Of a DNA stretch of 64,000 bases, positions 19,792 through 27,718 are shown one piece after another. Each line of letters starts with the position of its first letter. The stretch's first letter is position 1. This stretch comes from Legionella beliardensis. Its GTDB lineage: Bacteria > Pseudomonadota > Gammaproteobacteria > Legionellales > Legionellaceae. The notes under the pieces were generated by a model. The model worked only from the letters and a program-made list of their open reading frames with translations. It was not told the DNA's origin and did not search any database. A program made the position numbers and the translations under genes. Location of the stretch: assembly GCF_900452395.1 (NCBI RefSeq), contig NZ_UGNV01000005.1:1-64000 (forward strand), given 5' to 3'.

Positions 19792-20497
19792 GAGAAACCT
19801 CTTCTACTTGGTAGAGCATGGCGCGTTCTTGCGGGCGAATGCTAGGCTTTGAAAATTTAATCGCTAGCGTCCCTGCCTTGGCAAACCACGCTTCAGCCAA
19901 GGTCAACGTTTCTTTGCCGCCGTTATACAGTTCAATGGCCTCCCCTTTTAGGAGCGGGCTTACCCAAGACTCTTTGGGCAACAGGGTTAATCCTTTTGAC
20001 CAACGCAACGCCTTACCAACGTGGCGTGTGATGCGCACATCCGCAAAAGGTTTTTGTTGTTCCATGTGATTAAGCATCGCAAGAATAGCCTCCGGCACCG
20101 CGAGATTAGCCGCACGTTTAAAAGGCGTGGTTCCAACAGGCTGAGCGGTTTTCGTGAAAGGTTGCGCCTGCGGGACAAGCTCAATGGTTTTCCCTAAGGA
20201 CGCCTCGCCATTTAGGGTCACTGAGAAATGCCGTCCAGATTCGGTGGATAAAAACAAGGTAAAGGGCGTTGGTGAAGCCAACATCACATACACCGAGCCA
20301 TCTTGCTCATCGCGTTTGATAGCCATGCTTCCTGGGGGAAAGACGGCTTCGATGATTTTGTCCTGTTGCACCACAATGCGGTTATAGTTGTTGCTTGCAA
20401 GCGTTAAGGCAACGTCACTGTTGTCTTTAATGGGTATGCTGCTACTCAGGGCAGCCGTTGTTAATAAGGTTAAGGCAACACTTAAAAGTTTACGCAT
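19784..20497 (-). CDS. traK: TraK secretin-like core protein (VirB9-like)
   Basis: TraK forms the outer ring of the core complex together with TraV and TraB. The ATG at 20497 is chosen because AAGGAG lies upstream and it opens on a signal peptide; a longer frame to 20587 would run inside traE. The 237-aa product has the TraK pattern GSMAIKRDEQDGSVYVML and a C-terminal beta-rich domain. Length agrees with F TraK (242 aa). The start overlaps the traE end by 8 bases. Confidence 0.92.
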   Translation of the reverse strand: MRKLLSVALTLLTTAALSSSIPIKDNSDVALTLASNNYNRIVVQQDKIIEAVFPPGSMAIKRDEQDGSVYVMLASPTPFTLFLSTESGRHFSVTLNGEASLGKTIELVPQAQPFTKTAQPVGTTPFKRAANLAVPEAILAMLNHMEQQKPFADVRITRHVGKALRWSKGLTLLPKESWVSPLLKGEAIELYNGGKETLTLAEAWFAKAGTLAIKFSKPSIRPQERAMLYQVEEVSHG

Positions 20498-21059
20498 GTT
20501 CCCGCTCCTTGCAGGTACTAAATGTAAGAATGGACAGTCGGTTGTTTTTATATTGAAACGCCAGTCGGTAGGCTTTACGTTCTTCACTTAATGCCTGCAG
20601 GCCCACATAGCGCTTCAACACACCTGACACCACAGCAGTCAGTTGATGAGAGTTTGATTTAATGTGGGTGATAACAAAGGTGGATGACATTTTTTTGGCT
20701 TTAATCACTTGCGCCTCTTGGGTTAACAATTTTAATAAGCTTGGATAGCGTTGGTAATTGACAAACGAAAGTAAGCGCTTGTGATTGGCATCAACGGTTT
20801 CAGGGGTGACGTTTAAACGCTCATTGATAAAATTCTCAGCCATTAAACTTAAATAATGGCTATCGACATGGGATGCTGATTTAAAGTAGCCAGGGTTTCC
20901 TGAAAAGGGCGTGATTTCAACGGTGTGATGAGCCCACGTGTGGTAAAGAAAGCACGATAACAAGACATTAGACACCAACAAGCCAAAAACAAGCACCACC
21001 ATCAAATTAAATCGGGCTGACAAGTGGCTTAATCGACTTTGGTGCTGTTTAAAATCCAT
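20490..21059 (-). CDS. traE: TraE pilus assembly protein (VirB5/VirB8-like)
   Basis: TraE is an inner-membrane F-type assembly factor, structurally VirB8-like. The 189-aa protein has one membrane segment (about 20-42) and a periplasmic domain with the family HTVEITPF and NFINERLNVTPETV patterns. The ATG at 21059 is preferred over 21080 because AAGGAG sits about 7 bases before it and traL then no longer overlaps. Length matches F TraE (188 aa). Confidence 0.92.
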   Translation of the reverse strand: MDFKQHQSRLSHLSARFNLMVVLVFGLLVSNVLLSCFLYHTWAHHTVEITPFSGNPGYFKSASHVDSHYLSLMAENFINERLNVTPETVDANHKRLLSFVNYQRYPSLLKLLTQEAQVIKAKKMSSTFVITHIKSNSHQLTAVVSGVLKRYVGLQALSEERKAYRLAFQYKNNRLSILTFSTCKEREHA

Positions 21060-21069
21060 TTCTCTCTCC

Positions 21070-21369
21070 TTAAGCCACATAAAGGCGATGATGGGAAAAA
21101 GGCAGTTTAGGCAGGAAAAACTGCATCAAGGGACTGGGTAAATACCAATAGGTAAGAACAAGCAATGCTTTAGGCCCCTCCCCTTTTTTCAAATACCGCA
21201 AGCCACTTAATAAGCCCAACCCAACCAATGACACCAATACTTTTTGATTACTCATGACCAGCAACATAAAGCCTAAAATTGCTACAATAAGCTCATCCAG
21301 CGTTAACGTTAAAACGCGCTTAGGCGCATCAATATGACTTAAGAATTGATAGCTTATGTTGCTTGCCAT
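21070..21369 (-). CDS. traL: TraL pilus assembly protein
   Basis: TraL is a small inner-membrane protein (VirB3-like) acting early in pilus assembly. The 99-aa product has the family opening in which a short polar segment (FLSHIDAPKRVLTLTLDE) precedes two hydrophobic stretches. It ends with the KGEGPKALLVLTYWYLPSP-type motif of F TraL. A GGAGAGAATAA site precedes the ATG. Length agrees with F TraL (91 aa). Confidence 0.92.
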   Translation of the reverse strand: MASNISYQFLSHIDAPKRVLTLTLDELIVAILGFMLLVMSNQKVLVSLVGLGLLSGLRYLKKGEGPKALLVLTYWYLPSPLMQFFLPKLPFSHHRLYVA

Positions 21370-21382
21370 TTATTCTCTCCGC

Positions 21383-21670
21383 TTAAAACACAAATGTTTT
21401 CAAAAGGAAGGCTGGAATAAAAGCAACCGCGGTGACACCCACAAACACCATGGGGTTTTTACTTTTAACGGCCATGGCAGTGGCTAAAATAATGTCTATC
21501 AAAATAAACACTTTCCAAAACATCGAACCACTGCCTAAGGAATCTTTCACATCACCTTCAAGCGCTTTAGCCAATAAGTCATTAGCTAAGACGGCCTTTG
21601 TTAACAACATCAGAGGTAACACCAAACTTCCTTTTTTAAGCAAATTGCCTGCTTTTTTAACCATTCTCAT
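21383..21670 (-). CDS. traA: TraA-like F-type pilin precursor
   Basis: This should be the pilin subunit. The 95-aa product has a basic N-terminus, a hydrophobic leader ending near an Ala-x-Ala (AVLANDLL) consistent with signal peptidase cleavage, and two hydrophobic helices separated by a short polar turn. That is the F pilin plan, with a mature part of about 65-67 residues. It precedes traL as in F. GGAGAAAGATA lies before the first of two in-frame ATGs. The small size and poor conservation make the call depend on position as well as topology. Confidence 0.85.
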   Translation of the reverse strand: MRMVKKAGNLLKKGSLVLPLMLLTKAVLANDLLAKALEGDVKDSLGSGSMFWKVFILIDIILATAMAVKSKNPMVFVGVTAVAFIPAFLLKTFVF

Positions 21671-21701
21671 TATCTTTCTCCATTTTTAGATTGTAAAAAT
21701 C

Positions 21702-21717
21702 CCTTAAGCGCTTAAGG
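21702..21717. promoter_or_regulatory. 16-bp perfect palindrome upstream of pilin gene
   Basis: CCTTAAGCGCTTAAGG is a perfect inverted repeat starting 32 bases before the pilin start. It is flanked symmetrically by AAAAAT and ATTTTT. It could act as a bidirectional intrinsic terminator between the HTH gene and the pilin, or as an operator for the tra promoter. Sequence alone does not decide. Confidence 0.5.
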
Positions 21718-21896
21718 CTCAATTTTTAATCACGCATTGCTGTGGTTTATTTACGAATTAAATAGCTAGGTTACGTGTCTAATCAGTTTAACTACCGCAC
21801 ACCCAGCCACTCTTTTTTATCCCCTGATTCGCCATGCTCTTCATTCCCTGATTCTTTTGTTTTTAACAAATGGTTGTCGCGCCTCTAAATTAATTT

Positions 21897-22937
21897 TTAA
21901 CTGGCCCTTACCTCTTGTCCGGGCGAGTTCTTACAAATTTCTTGTTTAAGTAGGCTCATTTTCAGATTAGCTTTCGTTAAAATGTCTTCAAATTGAGTTC
22001 TTGTGATGGCTGGTAATTTCGCATCAGAGAGAAGTCGTTGAAAGTGCAATGCTTCAGCATGCGTCTCTTGAAGCTCTCTTTCCAAGTGCTCTAGCGCAAT
22101 GTTGGTTTTCTCTTTTGCTTTGAGTACTAGTTCAACGGGCCGCTGCCAATCACCACGTAAAATAACGGCACGTATGGCATTGAGCTTTCGCGCAAAATCT
22201 TGACCACAAGCCTTGAAGTGTTTTTGGCTTACTAAGCAATAGGTCACTTCTTCAATAAGTACTTGTTCATTAGCTACCTTAAGTGTTTGAACGAAATTTC
22301 TAATACGTTGCACTTGATTATCGGTAAGCATGCACCCTACGAGAGAATCTTCTTCAGATAAACTAGGAATATCCCTTACTGCAAGCTCATTTGTTTCTTT
22401 GTTTGAAATAAGTTTATTTTTATCAAGAAAAGCAGCAGCAGCTTTATTAGGCTTAAAGGGTGCTTCTCTTCTTTGCTCATTGCTTGCTGCTGCTTTCTTA
22501 GTTAATAAATTATTATTATTCTTATTATTTAATAGCGTCGGATTAGCCGTCGTCGGATTTCCAGGCGCCGGGGTTTCAGGGCTTGGATACACCGAAGACG
22601 TGTTTTCAGGCGCTGGTGTTTCGTCTTCATGTTTGGGTTGAGGAATTTCATAAACAACATACTCGATTCCTGCAAATCTGCCGCTTATAGTATTTCTACA
22701 CTCTGATTTAGAAATATACCCTGCTTGTTCTAACTCTGCGAGGAGGCTACGAACCGAATCACGGCCATTGGTAGCTCGAGTCTGCAAGTCATCCACTCTT
22801 ACCCGCCAATCATCCGGTAAAGACATCAAGTAAGCGTGAAGACCTTTAGCACCCCAAGAGAGATGATTATCTTGCAAACAGGTTTTATCTAGAATGACAA
22901 AGTTTTGTTGCTTTTTATGTATTCGAAGTACAGCCAT
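21897..22937 (-). CDS. Winged-helix/HTH replication-like protein
   Basis: The 346-aa product opens with a winged-helix domain of the type found in plasmid and phage replication or regulatory proteins (residues about 1-95, with LSWGAKGLHAYLMSLPDDW). A Ser/Pro/Asn-rich linker follows. The C-terminal domain (about 205-280) closely resembles that of the 420-aa protein at 28.4-29.7 kb; both contain a pattern like F.RKLNAI..ILR..W..P. It overlaps the end of the traY-like gene and precedes the pilin gene on the same strand, so it may be read into the tra operon. It could bind DNA to regulate transfer or replication. No catalytic motif is visible. Confidence 0.6.
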   Translation of the reverse strand: MAVLRIHKKQQNFVILDKTCLQDNHLSWGAKGLHAYLMSLPDDWRVRVDDLQTRATNGRDSVRSLLAELEQAGYISKSECRNTISGRFAGIEYVVYEIPQPKHEDETPAPENTSSVYPSPETPAPGNPTTANPTLLNNKNNNNLLTKKAAASNEQRREAPFKPNKAAAAFLDKNKLISNKETNELAVRDIPSLSEEDSLVGCMLTDNQVQRIRNFVQTLKVANEQVLIEEVTYCLVSQKHFKACGQDFARKLNAIRAVILRGDWQRPVELVLKAKEKTNIALEHLERELQETHAEALHFQRLLSDAKLPAITRTQFEDILTKANLKMSLLKQEICKNSPGQEVRAS

Positions 22938-23163
22938 CTTGAATTTCCATTTCTAATTTTTCAGAATTTTCATACGGCACTGTTTGCTTTAATTCGGAGA
23001 TAGAGCGAAATTGAGATAGGTGATCTTCTAGTCGCAATGCTGCCTCTGGAATCTTTTTACGACCTGAACGTTGACAAGACTCTGTCAATAACTGATTTGC
23101 TTTTTCAGATAATTGAAAAGAGATATAGACTTTGGGATATTTTTTATTGCTTTTCGATTCCAA
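22915..23163 (-). CDS. traY: TraY-like relaxosome/ribbon-helix-helix protein
   Basis: TraY in F binds oriT and the traY promoter. This 82-aa product has the family signature of a short beta strand (KVYISFQL) followed by ANQLLTESCQRSGRKKIPEA and ALRLEDHL. The start is TTG with AAGGGA 6 bases upstream; no ATG or GTG is available. It is the first gene of the leftward transfer operon, next to the divergent LuxR-type regulator, the place of traY in F. Because the relaxase here is Ti-type, its oriT partner role is uncertain. Confidence 0.75.
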   Translation of the reverse strand: MESKSNKKYPKVYISFQLSEKANQLLTESCQRSGRKKIPEAALRLEDHLSQFRSISELKQTVPYENSEKLEMEIQDGCTSNT

Positions 23164-23218
23164 TTTAATTCCCTTAAATAAAAGATTTGCGAATTAAAAC
23201 ATTTTTAGATAACGATTA

Positions 23219-23268
23219 AACCCCTTACATTTCAGGGTTGACATTGAATGATATTTAGGATTTCATTC
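23219..23268. promoter_or_regulatory. Divergent tra/luxR control region with two dyads
   Basis: This lies between the divergent traY-like gene and the LuxR-family gene. One dyad at 23219-23239 has arms AACCCCT and AGGGTT about an 8-base centre. A second at 23246-23268 has arms GAATGA and TCATTC with an 11-base spacer. A perfect TATAAT follows at 23278, and TTGACA is at 23238, too far upstream to pair with it. These are the best visible candidates for regulator binding at the tra promoter. Confidence 0.4.
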
Positions 23269-23296
23269 TCGATTTGCTATAATTTGAAGAAATCAA

Positions 23297-24148
23297 ATGG
23301 ATATTCCTTACATTTTAAGCCTCGGAAACAAAAATAAAATTAATACAATCTGTGAAAAATTAAATAAATGTAATATGGAATATTTTGTTTGTTATATTGT
23401 GTTTAATAATAACCAAAAATTCGTTTTATCTAATATGTATCACCTACTAAAACCTTATTATGGTGAGAATTTTTATAAAGAAGATTTTAGTTATAGTGAT
23501 AAGGTAATTACTGGTAAAGATTTTTATATTTGTGATAAAACCAATTCGGTTACTTTAAATTTAAAAAGAGAACTTGAAGAACGGTTTTCAATATATAGAG
23601 GCTATTATATAGTTCGACGATGCCCTGAATGTATATTTATATTTGGTGCGATAAGAAATAAAATAATTAATGATTATGAAATTTTCTATAAAAATACTCA
23701 TACTAATTTTAATGAATTTTGTCTTTATTTTGTTGATGAATTTGAGGATTTAATTAAATTTAATCATCCAGCTTATAAAAACTCTCTCATTTTAAATGAT
23801 AAGTACTACAGAAAAAGTGTTATATTAAATAAATTACATAATGTAAATTCACTTACACAACGTGAAGTGGATATTTTATTCTGGGCAGCAAATGGTAAAA
23901 CTTCTAGTGAAACTGCATTAATACTAAATATTTCTAATGCTACCGTAAATGATTACAGAAAATCATCTATAAAAAAATTAGATTGCTCCAATATTACCCA
24001 TGCAGTTTTTGAAGCAATTAAATTAGGATATCTAGGCTCATTTAATAAACTTGGCAGCGCCCTAGAAATTCCTAATCTTAATTTAATTTTAGAAAAAAAT
24101 GGATTTACTACAACTAATATACATTTGATTAATTCATACATGATTTAA
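23297..24148 (+). CDS. LuxR-family transcriptional regulator
   Basis: The last ~65 residues (about 190-255) form a LuxR/GerE helix-turn-helix: LTQREVDILFWAANGKTSSE, then ISNATVNDYRKSSIKKL. The N-terminal 180 residues are an unrecognised sensory domain. They resemble the ligand domains of Legionella orphan LuxR regulators more than classical AHL pockets, though this is from memory. The gene is A+T-rich, unlike the tra genes, and diverges from the traY-like gene where F plasmids carry traJ. That position suggests control of conjugation. No luxI-type synthase is visible. Its 3' end overlaps the convergent thioesterase gene by 15 bases. Confidence 0.82.
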   Translation: MDIPYILSLGNKNKINTICEKLNKCNMEYFVCYIVFNNNQKFVLSNMYHLLKPYYGENFYKEDFSYSDKVITGKDFYICDKTNSVTLNLKRELEERFSIYRGYYIVRRCPECIFIFGAIRNKIINDYEIFYKNTHTNFNEFCLYFVDEFEDLIKFNHPAYKNSLILNDKYYRKSVILNKLHNVNSLTQREVDILFWAANGKTSSETALILNISNATVNDYRKSSIKKLDCSNITHAVFEAIKLGYLGSFNKLGSALEIPNLNLILEKNGFTTTNIHLINSYMI

Positions 24149-24514
24149 ATTTATAAAATCAAGGCTTATAGGTTTTTTTTTACTATTTAATGCAGTTACA
24201 AAAAATACACCCTTAGTGTAAATAGCATCATTTACCATTATTTTTTGATGAAATGTTCCTCTTAAATTCGATATACGTTTAAATTCTACATTAACTTTAA
24301 ATATGTCTTTATAAGTCAAAGGTACAAGATAATCAATCTCTGTTCTATATATAACTAAATATATTTCTTTCTGGGTAATTTCGAAAAAATTTATATCCAT
24401 TGTGCTTAGAAAGGTATGTCTTGCATGCTCAAAATAATGAAGATAGTTTGCATTATTTACAATACCTTGAAAGTCGCACTCATAATCTCTTACTTGTAAC
24501 TCAATTTGAAACAA
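24134..24514 (-). CDS. Hotdog-fold acyl-CoA thioesterase (4HBT/YbgC-like)
   Basis: The 126-aa product has the 4-hydroxybenzoyl-CoA thioesterase layout: RDYECDFQGIVNNANYLHYFEHAR near the N-terminus, with the catalytic-type Asp before G-V-N-N. Beta strands such as LVIYRTEIDYLVPL follow. Such enzymes hydrolyse acyl-CoA or acyl-ACP thioesters. The gene is convergent and overlapping with the LuxR-type regulator, an arrangement that suggests a linked function (making or removing an acyl signal) without proving it. Base composition is as A+T-rich as the regulator, so both may have arrived together. Confidence 0.78.
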   Translation of the reverse strand: MFQIELQVRDYECDFQGIVNNANYLHYFEHARHTFLSTMDINFFEITQKEIYLVIYRTEIDYLVPLTYKDIFKVNVEFKRISNLRGTFHQKIMVNDAIYTKGVFFVTALNSKKKPISLDFINLNHV

Positions 24515-25085
24515 AATCTAATTCCACCTTAAAATTTAATTAATATTACTTCGTTTAGGCAAAAGAAAAGCGAAATATAAATAAATCCAATTTGCTTATG
24601 TGAAAAACAACCACCAATTAAATATAGTCGGTTATTGAGATTTATCTATCGAGCTTAGTAAAGTGACTTTGCTATAAAATAACTCCCTAAGGAGGATTGA
24701 ATGGTTCCTCTTGTGTATGTTCTTCTTACCTCATCACGAACTATAGCATTATAATCCTTGCCAGCTCAATTTCATCACCAGTTCAGAAATTTAATTTCCA
24801 CCAATTCCTTTATCATTACTTCTTGTCTATCTTTTTTTAAACAAAGCTTCTTTTAACCGCCTAAAAACTAATATATGCCACTTTCTGCATGTTTAAATAA
24901 GGTATGTCTTAATGCCTGGATGTATTATCAATAATCCCATTTTCTATTCTTGGTCTAACTAACGTTTTTTCTTAACTTAATATTCAAAGAAGGCGTAAAA
25001 TTTTTTATTTTGATTCATAAAGTAAATTTGAAATAATTTAAATGTCCTTAAAGGAACAAGGAGCAATAATTATAATTAATATTTA
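24515..25085. other. A+T-rich intergenic region, one 17-codon leader-like ORF
   Basis: No gene of normal size is visible. A very strong ribosome site (TAAGGAGG) precedes an ATG at 24701 opening a 17-codon hydrophobic ORF that ends at 24754; TATAAAAT stands about 25 bases upstream. It may be a leader peptide or the stub of a lost gene. Nothing else stands out. Confidence 0.4.
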
Positions 25086-25256
25086 TTAATTCTCATGTTT
25101 CTTTAAATATTCCTCTAAAGCAACTCTAACTATATCTTTTATTGCTCTTTTTTCCTTATAGGAATTAAATTTTAATTTATCCTTTAACTCATAAGGAATA
25201 TCAACACTTAAGGTTACTATTTCATTATTTGTTTCTGTGTTAGTTTTGTTAGACAT
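25086..25256 (-). CDS. Small ribbon-helix-helix protein beside parAB
   Basis: A 56-aa product behind GAGGAT and an ATG at 25256. It has a polar Thr/Asn-rich N-terminus, a strand-like EIVTLSVDIPYELKDKL, and a helix ending in KDIVRVALEEYLKK. That is the pattern of CopG/Arc/ParG ribbon-helix-helix DNA-binding proteins. It lies 33 bases downstream of parB on the same strand and is probably the last gene of the rep-par operon. It may regulate the operon or act as a centromere-binding accessory. Confidence 0.65.
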   Translation of the reverse strand: MSNKTNTETNNEIVTLSVDIPYELKDKLKFNSYKEKRAIKDIVRVALEEYLKKHEN

Positions 25257-25289
25257 ATAATCCTCATTTGAGATTAAATATTAACTGAA

Positions 25290-26177
25290 TTAGGCTATAT
25301 AGCTTTTTAATAACTCGCTTAACTTTTCTTGCAAAGTCTCTAAATCTTTACTCTTAATTTTTCTTGCTGTTAAGGTAAGTGAGTCTTTCTTTACCTCAAT
25401 AAATATATTTTTAGAGAATGCCACGCGCGTAGCACTTTTAGCTAATCTACCCTTTTCATTAAGTATTTTATCAACAAGAGCAGTAATTTTTTTTTCGCCG
25501 ATCCCTAAAGCAATTTTATCTGCAATGGAAATAATGGCATTTTTTTCTTTTTCCCCTTTTTGACAGATAGATTTAATAGTAGCTGAGGATCTAGCTGAAA
25601 CATTTCTCATATCCTTCACTGCTTCCCACACTTCTTTAGGCACTTCAGCAAATGAAAGAAAGTTATCAAATACACTTCGATTAATCCCCAATCTTTCATA
25701 TAGTGTTTTTTTTGTTACACGCTCTTTTTGGAGAAGGCTATAATAAAACATTCCTTTGGAATAGTCTGATACCTTTTCCTTTTCATTTTCAGAAACTAAA
25801 CAAGAGATAGCTTGTTCAAAATTTAATTTACGGATAATCGAATCTATTGGAATATTTTTTAATTTACATGCCAGCCATCTTCTATAGCCAGCTATAACCA
25901 CATATTTTACAGCAGTATTATCTTTAGCTCTAAATATATCATTTACTTCTACTATAATAATAGGCTGTGCCTGCCCCTTAGATTTAATACTTGTAGATAA
26001 TGCCTCAATATCTCCAAGTTCAAACTCTTGTCTATCTCTAAACTCCCAATTTCCAATCTCATGAGGATCCTTTTTTACTACTCTTTCGGCTGACTCCGTT
26101 TTTTTTGTTATCAAATCTAGATCAGCTTGGGTTTGTTGCATTTTGCTAACAATATTACTTAAAAAATCGGTACTCAT
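25290..26177 (-). CDS. parB: ParB family partition protein
   Basis: ParB proteins bind parS sites and spread to load DNA onto the ParA system. The 295-aa product has the ParB N-terminal domain with ALSTSIKSKGQAQPIIIVEV and VIAGYRRWLACKLKNI (the GxRRxxA-type CTP-binding box). A helix-turn-helix (about 150-180) and a C-terminal dimerisation region follow. Its start overlaps the ParA stop by 4 bases. A degenerate copy of the putative parS palindrome lies inside the gene at 25418-25435. Confidence 0.92.
   Translation of the reverse strand: MSTDFLSNIVSKMQQTQADLDLITKKTESAERVVKKDPHEIGNWEFRDRQEFELGDIEALSTSIKSKGQAQPIIIVEVNDIFRAKDNTAVKYVVIAGYRRWLACKLKNIPIDSIIRKLNFEQAISCLVSENEKEKVSDYSKGMFYYSLLQKERVTKKTLYERLGINRSVFDNFLSFAEVPKEVWEAVKDMRNVSARSSATIKSICQKGEKEKNAIISIADKIALGIGEKKITALVDKILNEKGRLAKSATRVAFSKNIFIEVKKDSLTLTARKIKSKDLETLQEKLSELLKSYIA
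25418..25435. promoter_or_regulatory. Candidate parS copy within parB
   Basis: ATGCCACGCGCGTAGCAC matches the perfect palindrome at 26854-26871 at 16 of 18 positions. Two such G+C-rich dyads in an otherwise A+T-rich rep-par locus are the best parS candidates in the window. Binding by this ParB is inferred. Confidence 0.55.
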
Positions 26178-26827
26178 TCTGCCACCTCGTATAATCTATT
26201 TTTTTCTTTAATTCCTGTCCAAGAAATCACTTCTCTTGCTAATTCAAGGAATTGTTCATGGCTATCGCTTCCTTTAGCAAACTGACCAATCCATTGGCTA
26301 CTTCGAGGGCATTGTGCAATGACATTTCTATCAGTAACTATTACTTTGAAGCTTACATCTTGCTTATAAATAGTTTCTTGTATCTCTTTCCCTTCTTTTG
26401 TCCCTTTCTTCACTTTACTCATCAATATTTTAAAAGGTTTTTTTGCTAACATAGGTACAGATATTGCGTCTTTAGCATTTTCTTGATCTAGATAATTAAT
26501 GGAAGTAGGGATGATGACAAAATCAGAAGCCATAATTGCTTTAAAAGCATTCTGCTCATAATTTGGGGGCGTATCAAAAATAAGAAAATCGTAATTTGAT
26601 TTAGCTTCTTCAATATCTTTTACTGGATTATCTTTATTAATTGATTTAATCCACTTTATATATTGTTCATCACCTTTCCATTTAACTGCATCAGGTTTAC
26701 TAATATCCCAGTCAAAAAGAAATGTCGAGTATCCAATTTCATTTAAGGCTCCTGCTAAATTAACTGACGTGGTAGTCTTTGCAGCCCCTCCTTTGCCTTG
26801 TGAAACAGCTATAACTATTGCAACCAT
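26174..26827 (-). CDS. parA: ParA family partition ATPase
   Basis: This is the Walker-type ATPase that moves plasmid copies apart over the nucleoid. The 217-aa product is of the short ParA class, with the deviant Walker A KGGAAKTT at residues 12-19 and a Walker A'/B region YDFLIFDTPP. There is no N-terminal HTH, so the operon is probably repressed by ParB or by the small ribbon-helix-helix protein. A GGGGG-type ribosome site precedes the ATG. It overlaps parB by 4 bases and follows repA by 44 bases, with the palindrome between. Confidence 0.93.
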   Translation of the reverse strand: MVAIVIAVSQGKGGAAKTTTSVNLAGALNEIGYSTFLFDWDISKPDAVKWKGDEQYIKWIKSINKDNPVKDIEEAKSNYDFLIFDTPPNYEQNAFKAIMASDFVIIPTSINYLDQENAKDAISVPMLAKKPFKILMSKVKKGTKEGKEIQETIYKQDVSFKVIVTDRNVIAQCPRSSQWIGQFAKGSDSHEQFLELAREVISWTGIKEKNRLYEVAE

Positions 26828-26853
26828 AATACCCCCATTATTTTTTACTTTTT

Positions 26854-26871
26854 ATGCTACGCGCGTAGCAT
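26854..26871. promoter_or_regulatory. 18-bp perfect palindrome between repA and parA (candidate parS/operator)
   Basis: ATGCTACGCGCGTAGCAT is a perfect inverted repeat that ends at the repA stop and lies 26 bases before the parA start. A near-copy lies in parB. Centromere sites of ParB proteins are commonly 14-18-bp palindromes close to parAB, so this is the leading parS candidate. An operator role is possible too. Confidence 0.62.
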
Positions 26872-27672
26872 TTACTTTTTAACAAACCGGATACATGATT
26901 CGTCGTTCACCTTAATTTCAGATACACTCCAAGGTAAATCATGAAAAGACTTCACTTCGTTTTTAAATTTAGCTATGGACCAATTATTTGCACACAAGCA
27001 CTGCAGTTCTTCAACTGAAATAATCCAGATACCTTCAAAGGACACTTTTAGTGCAACTAATTCAAGTAATCTTTTTTTAAGACCGGATGTTTCTTCTAAT
27101 ACACGCTCATTTATTGTGACTAAAGAGTTCGAATTTCTTAATGATGAAACTAGTCTTTCATCTAATGAAATAGATATTTTGTCAATACCTCGAGCTGTTT
27201 CCACATACTCATATTTCACTAAGGTGAAACCTGTTACATGCTTCCCTTCATCTTTAAATATATTCCCTTTATAAGTTGTACTCGCCAGCCTATCGAGAGC
27301 TTCTTTCAACCAGTTAACATTTTTTCCGGCCTTAGGATTTCTACCTAGAAATTTTAAACATTCATAGGCTGAAAAGGTAACAGAGGAGGGGTGATGACCA
27401 GTTCTATTTGCAATAGTATCAATTTTAGAAAATACGAATCGTAGAATATCAAAATCCCAGATTTTTACCATTCCATATTCATTATTTGCGGTCACCTCAA
27501 GTGAAAATTTATTATCTTTAGATGTATATTTAATAGTTTTAAAACGTAATGCCTTAGAAGTAGAGCAAAAAGGAAAAAGCATTAAATTTCTTTCATTCTT
27601 TAATGAATCTATACCAATTGACTCATTAGCTAACCGTTCGCCACGGTCGACATCAATTATTGACTGCTCCAT
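26872..27672 (-). CDS. repA: RepA plasmid replication initiator (RPA family)
   Basis: The 266-aa protein should bind the nearby iterons and open the origin. It carries the RPA-type front end with LMLFPFCSTSK and IKYTSKDNKFSLEVTAN followed by GMVKIWDFDILRFVFSKI. A winged-helix pair is suggested by SVTFSAYECLKFLGRN and KKRLLELVALKVSFEG. The gene points away from the iteron array, and the first iteron-like copy lies 70 bases upstream, allowing autoregulation. It forms an operon with parA and parB. Confidence 0.88.
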   Translation of the reverse strand: MEQSIIDVDRGERLANESIGIDSLKNERNLMLFPFCSTSKALRFKTIKYTSKDNKFSLEVTANNEYGMVKIWDFDILRFVFSKIDTIANRTGHHPSSVTFSAYECLKFLGRNPKAGKNVNWLKEALDRLASTTYKGNIFKDEGKHVTGFTLVKYEYVETARGIDKISISLDERLVSSLRNSNSLVTINERVLEETSGLKKRLLELVALKVSFEGIWIISVEELQCLCANNWSIAKFKNEVKSFHDLPWSVSEIKVNDESCIRFVKK

Positions 27673-27718
27673 TCCATTTAACCTTATCCCAAAATTTAAA
27701 ATCTAGTATAAAGCAAAC

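Noticed and set aside
23238-23283. TTGACA and TATAAT as one sigma-70 promoter for the LuxR-type gene.
   Set aside because: They are 34 bp apart instead of about 17, so they cannot form one promoter; the TATAAT may still act with a weak -35.
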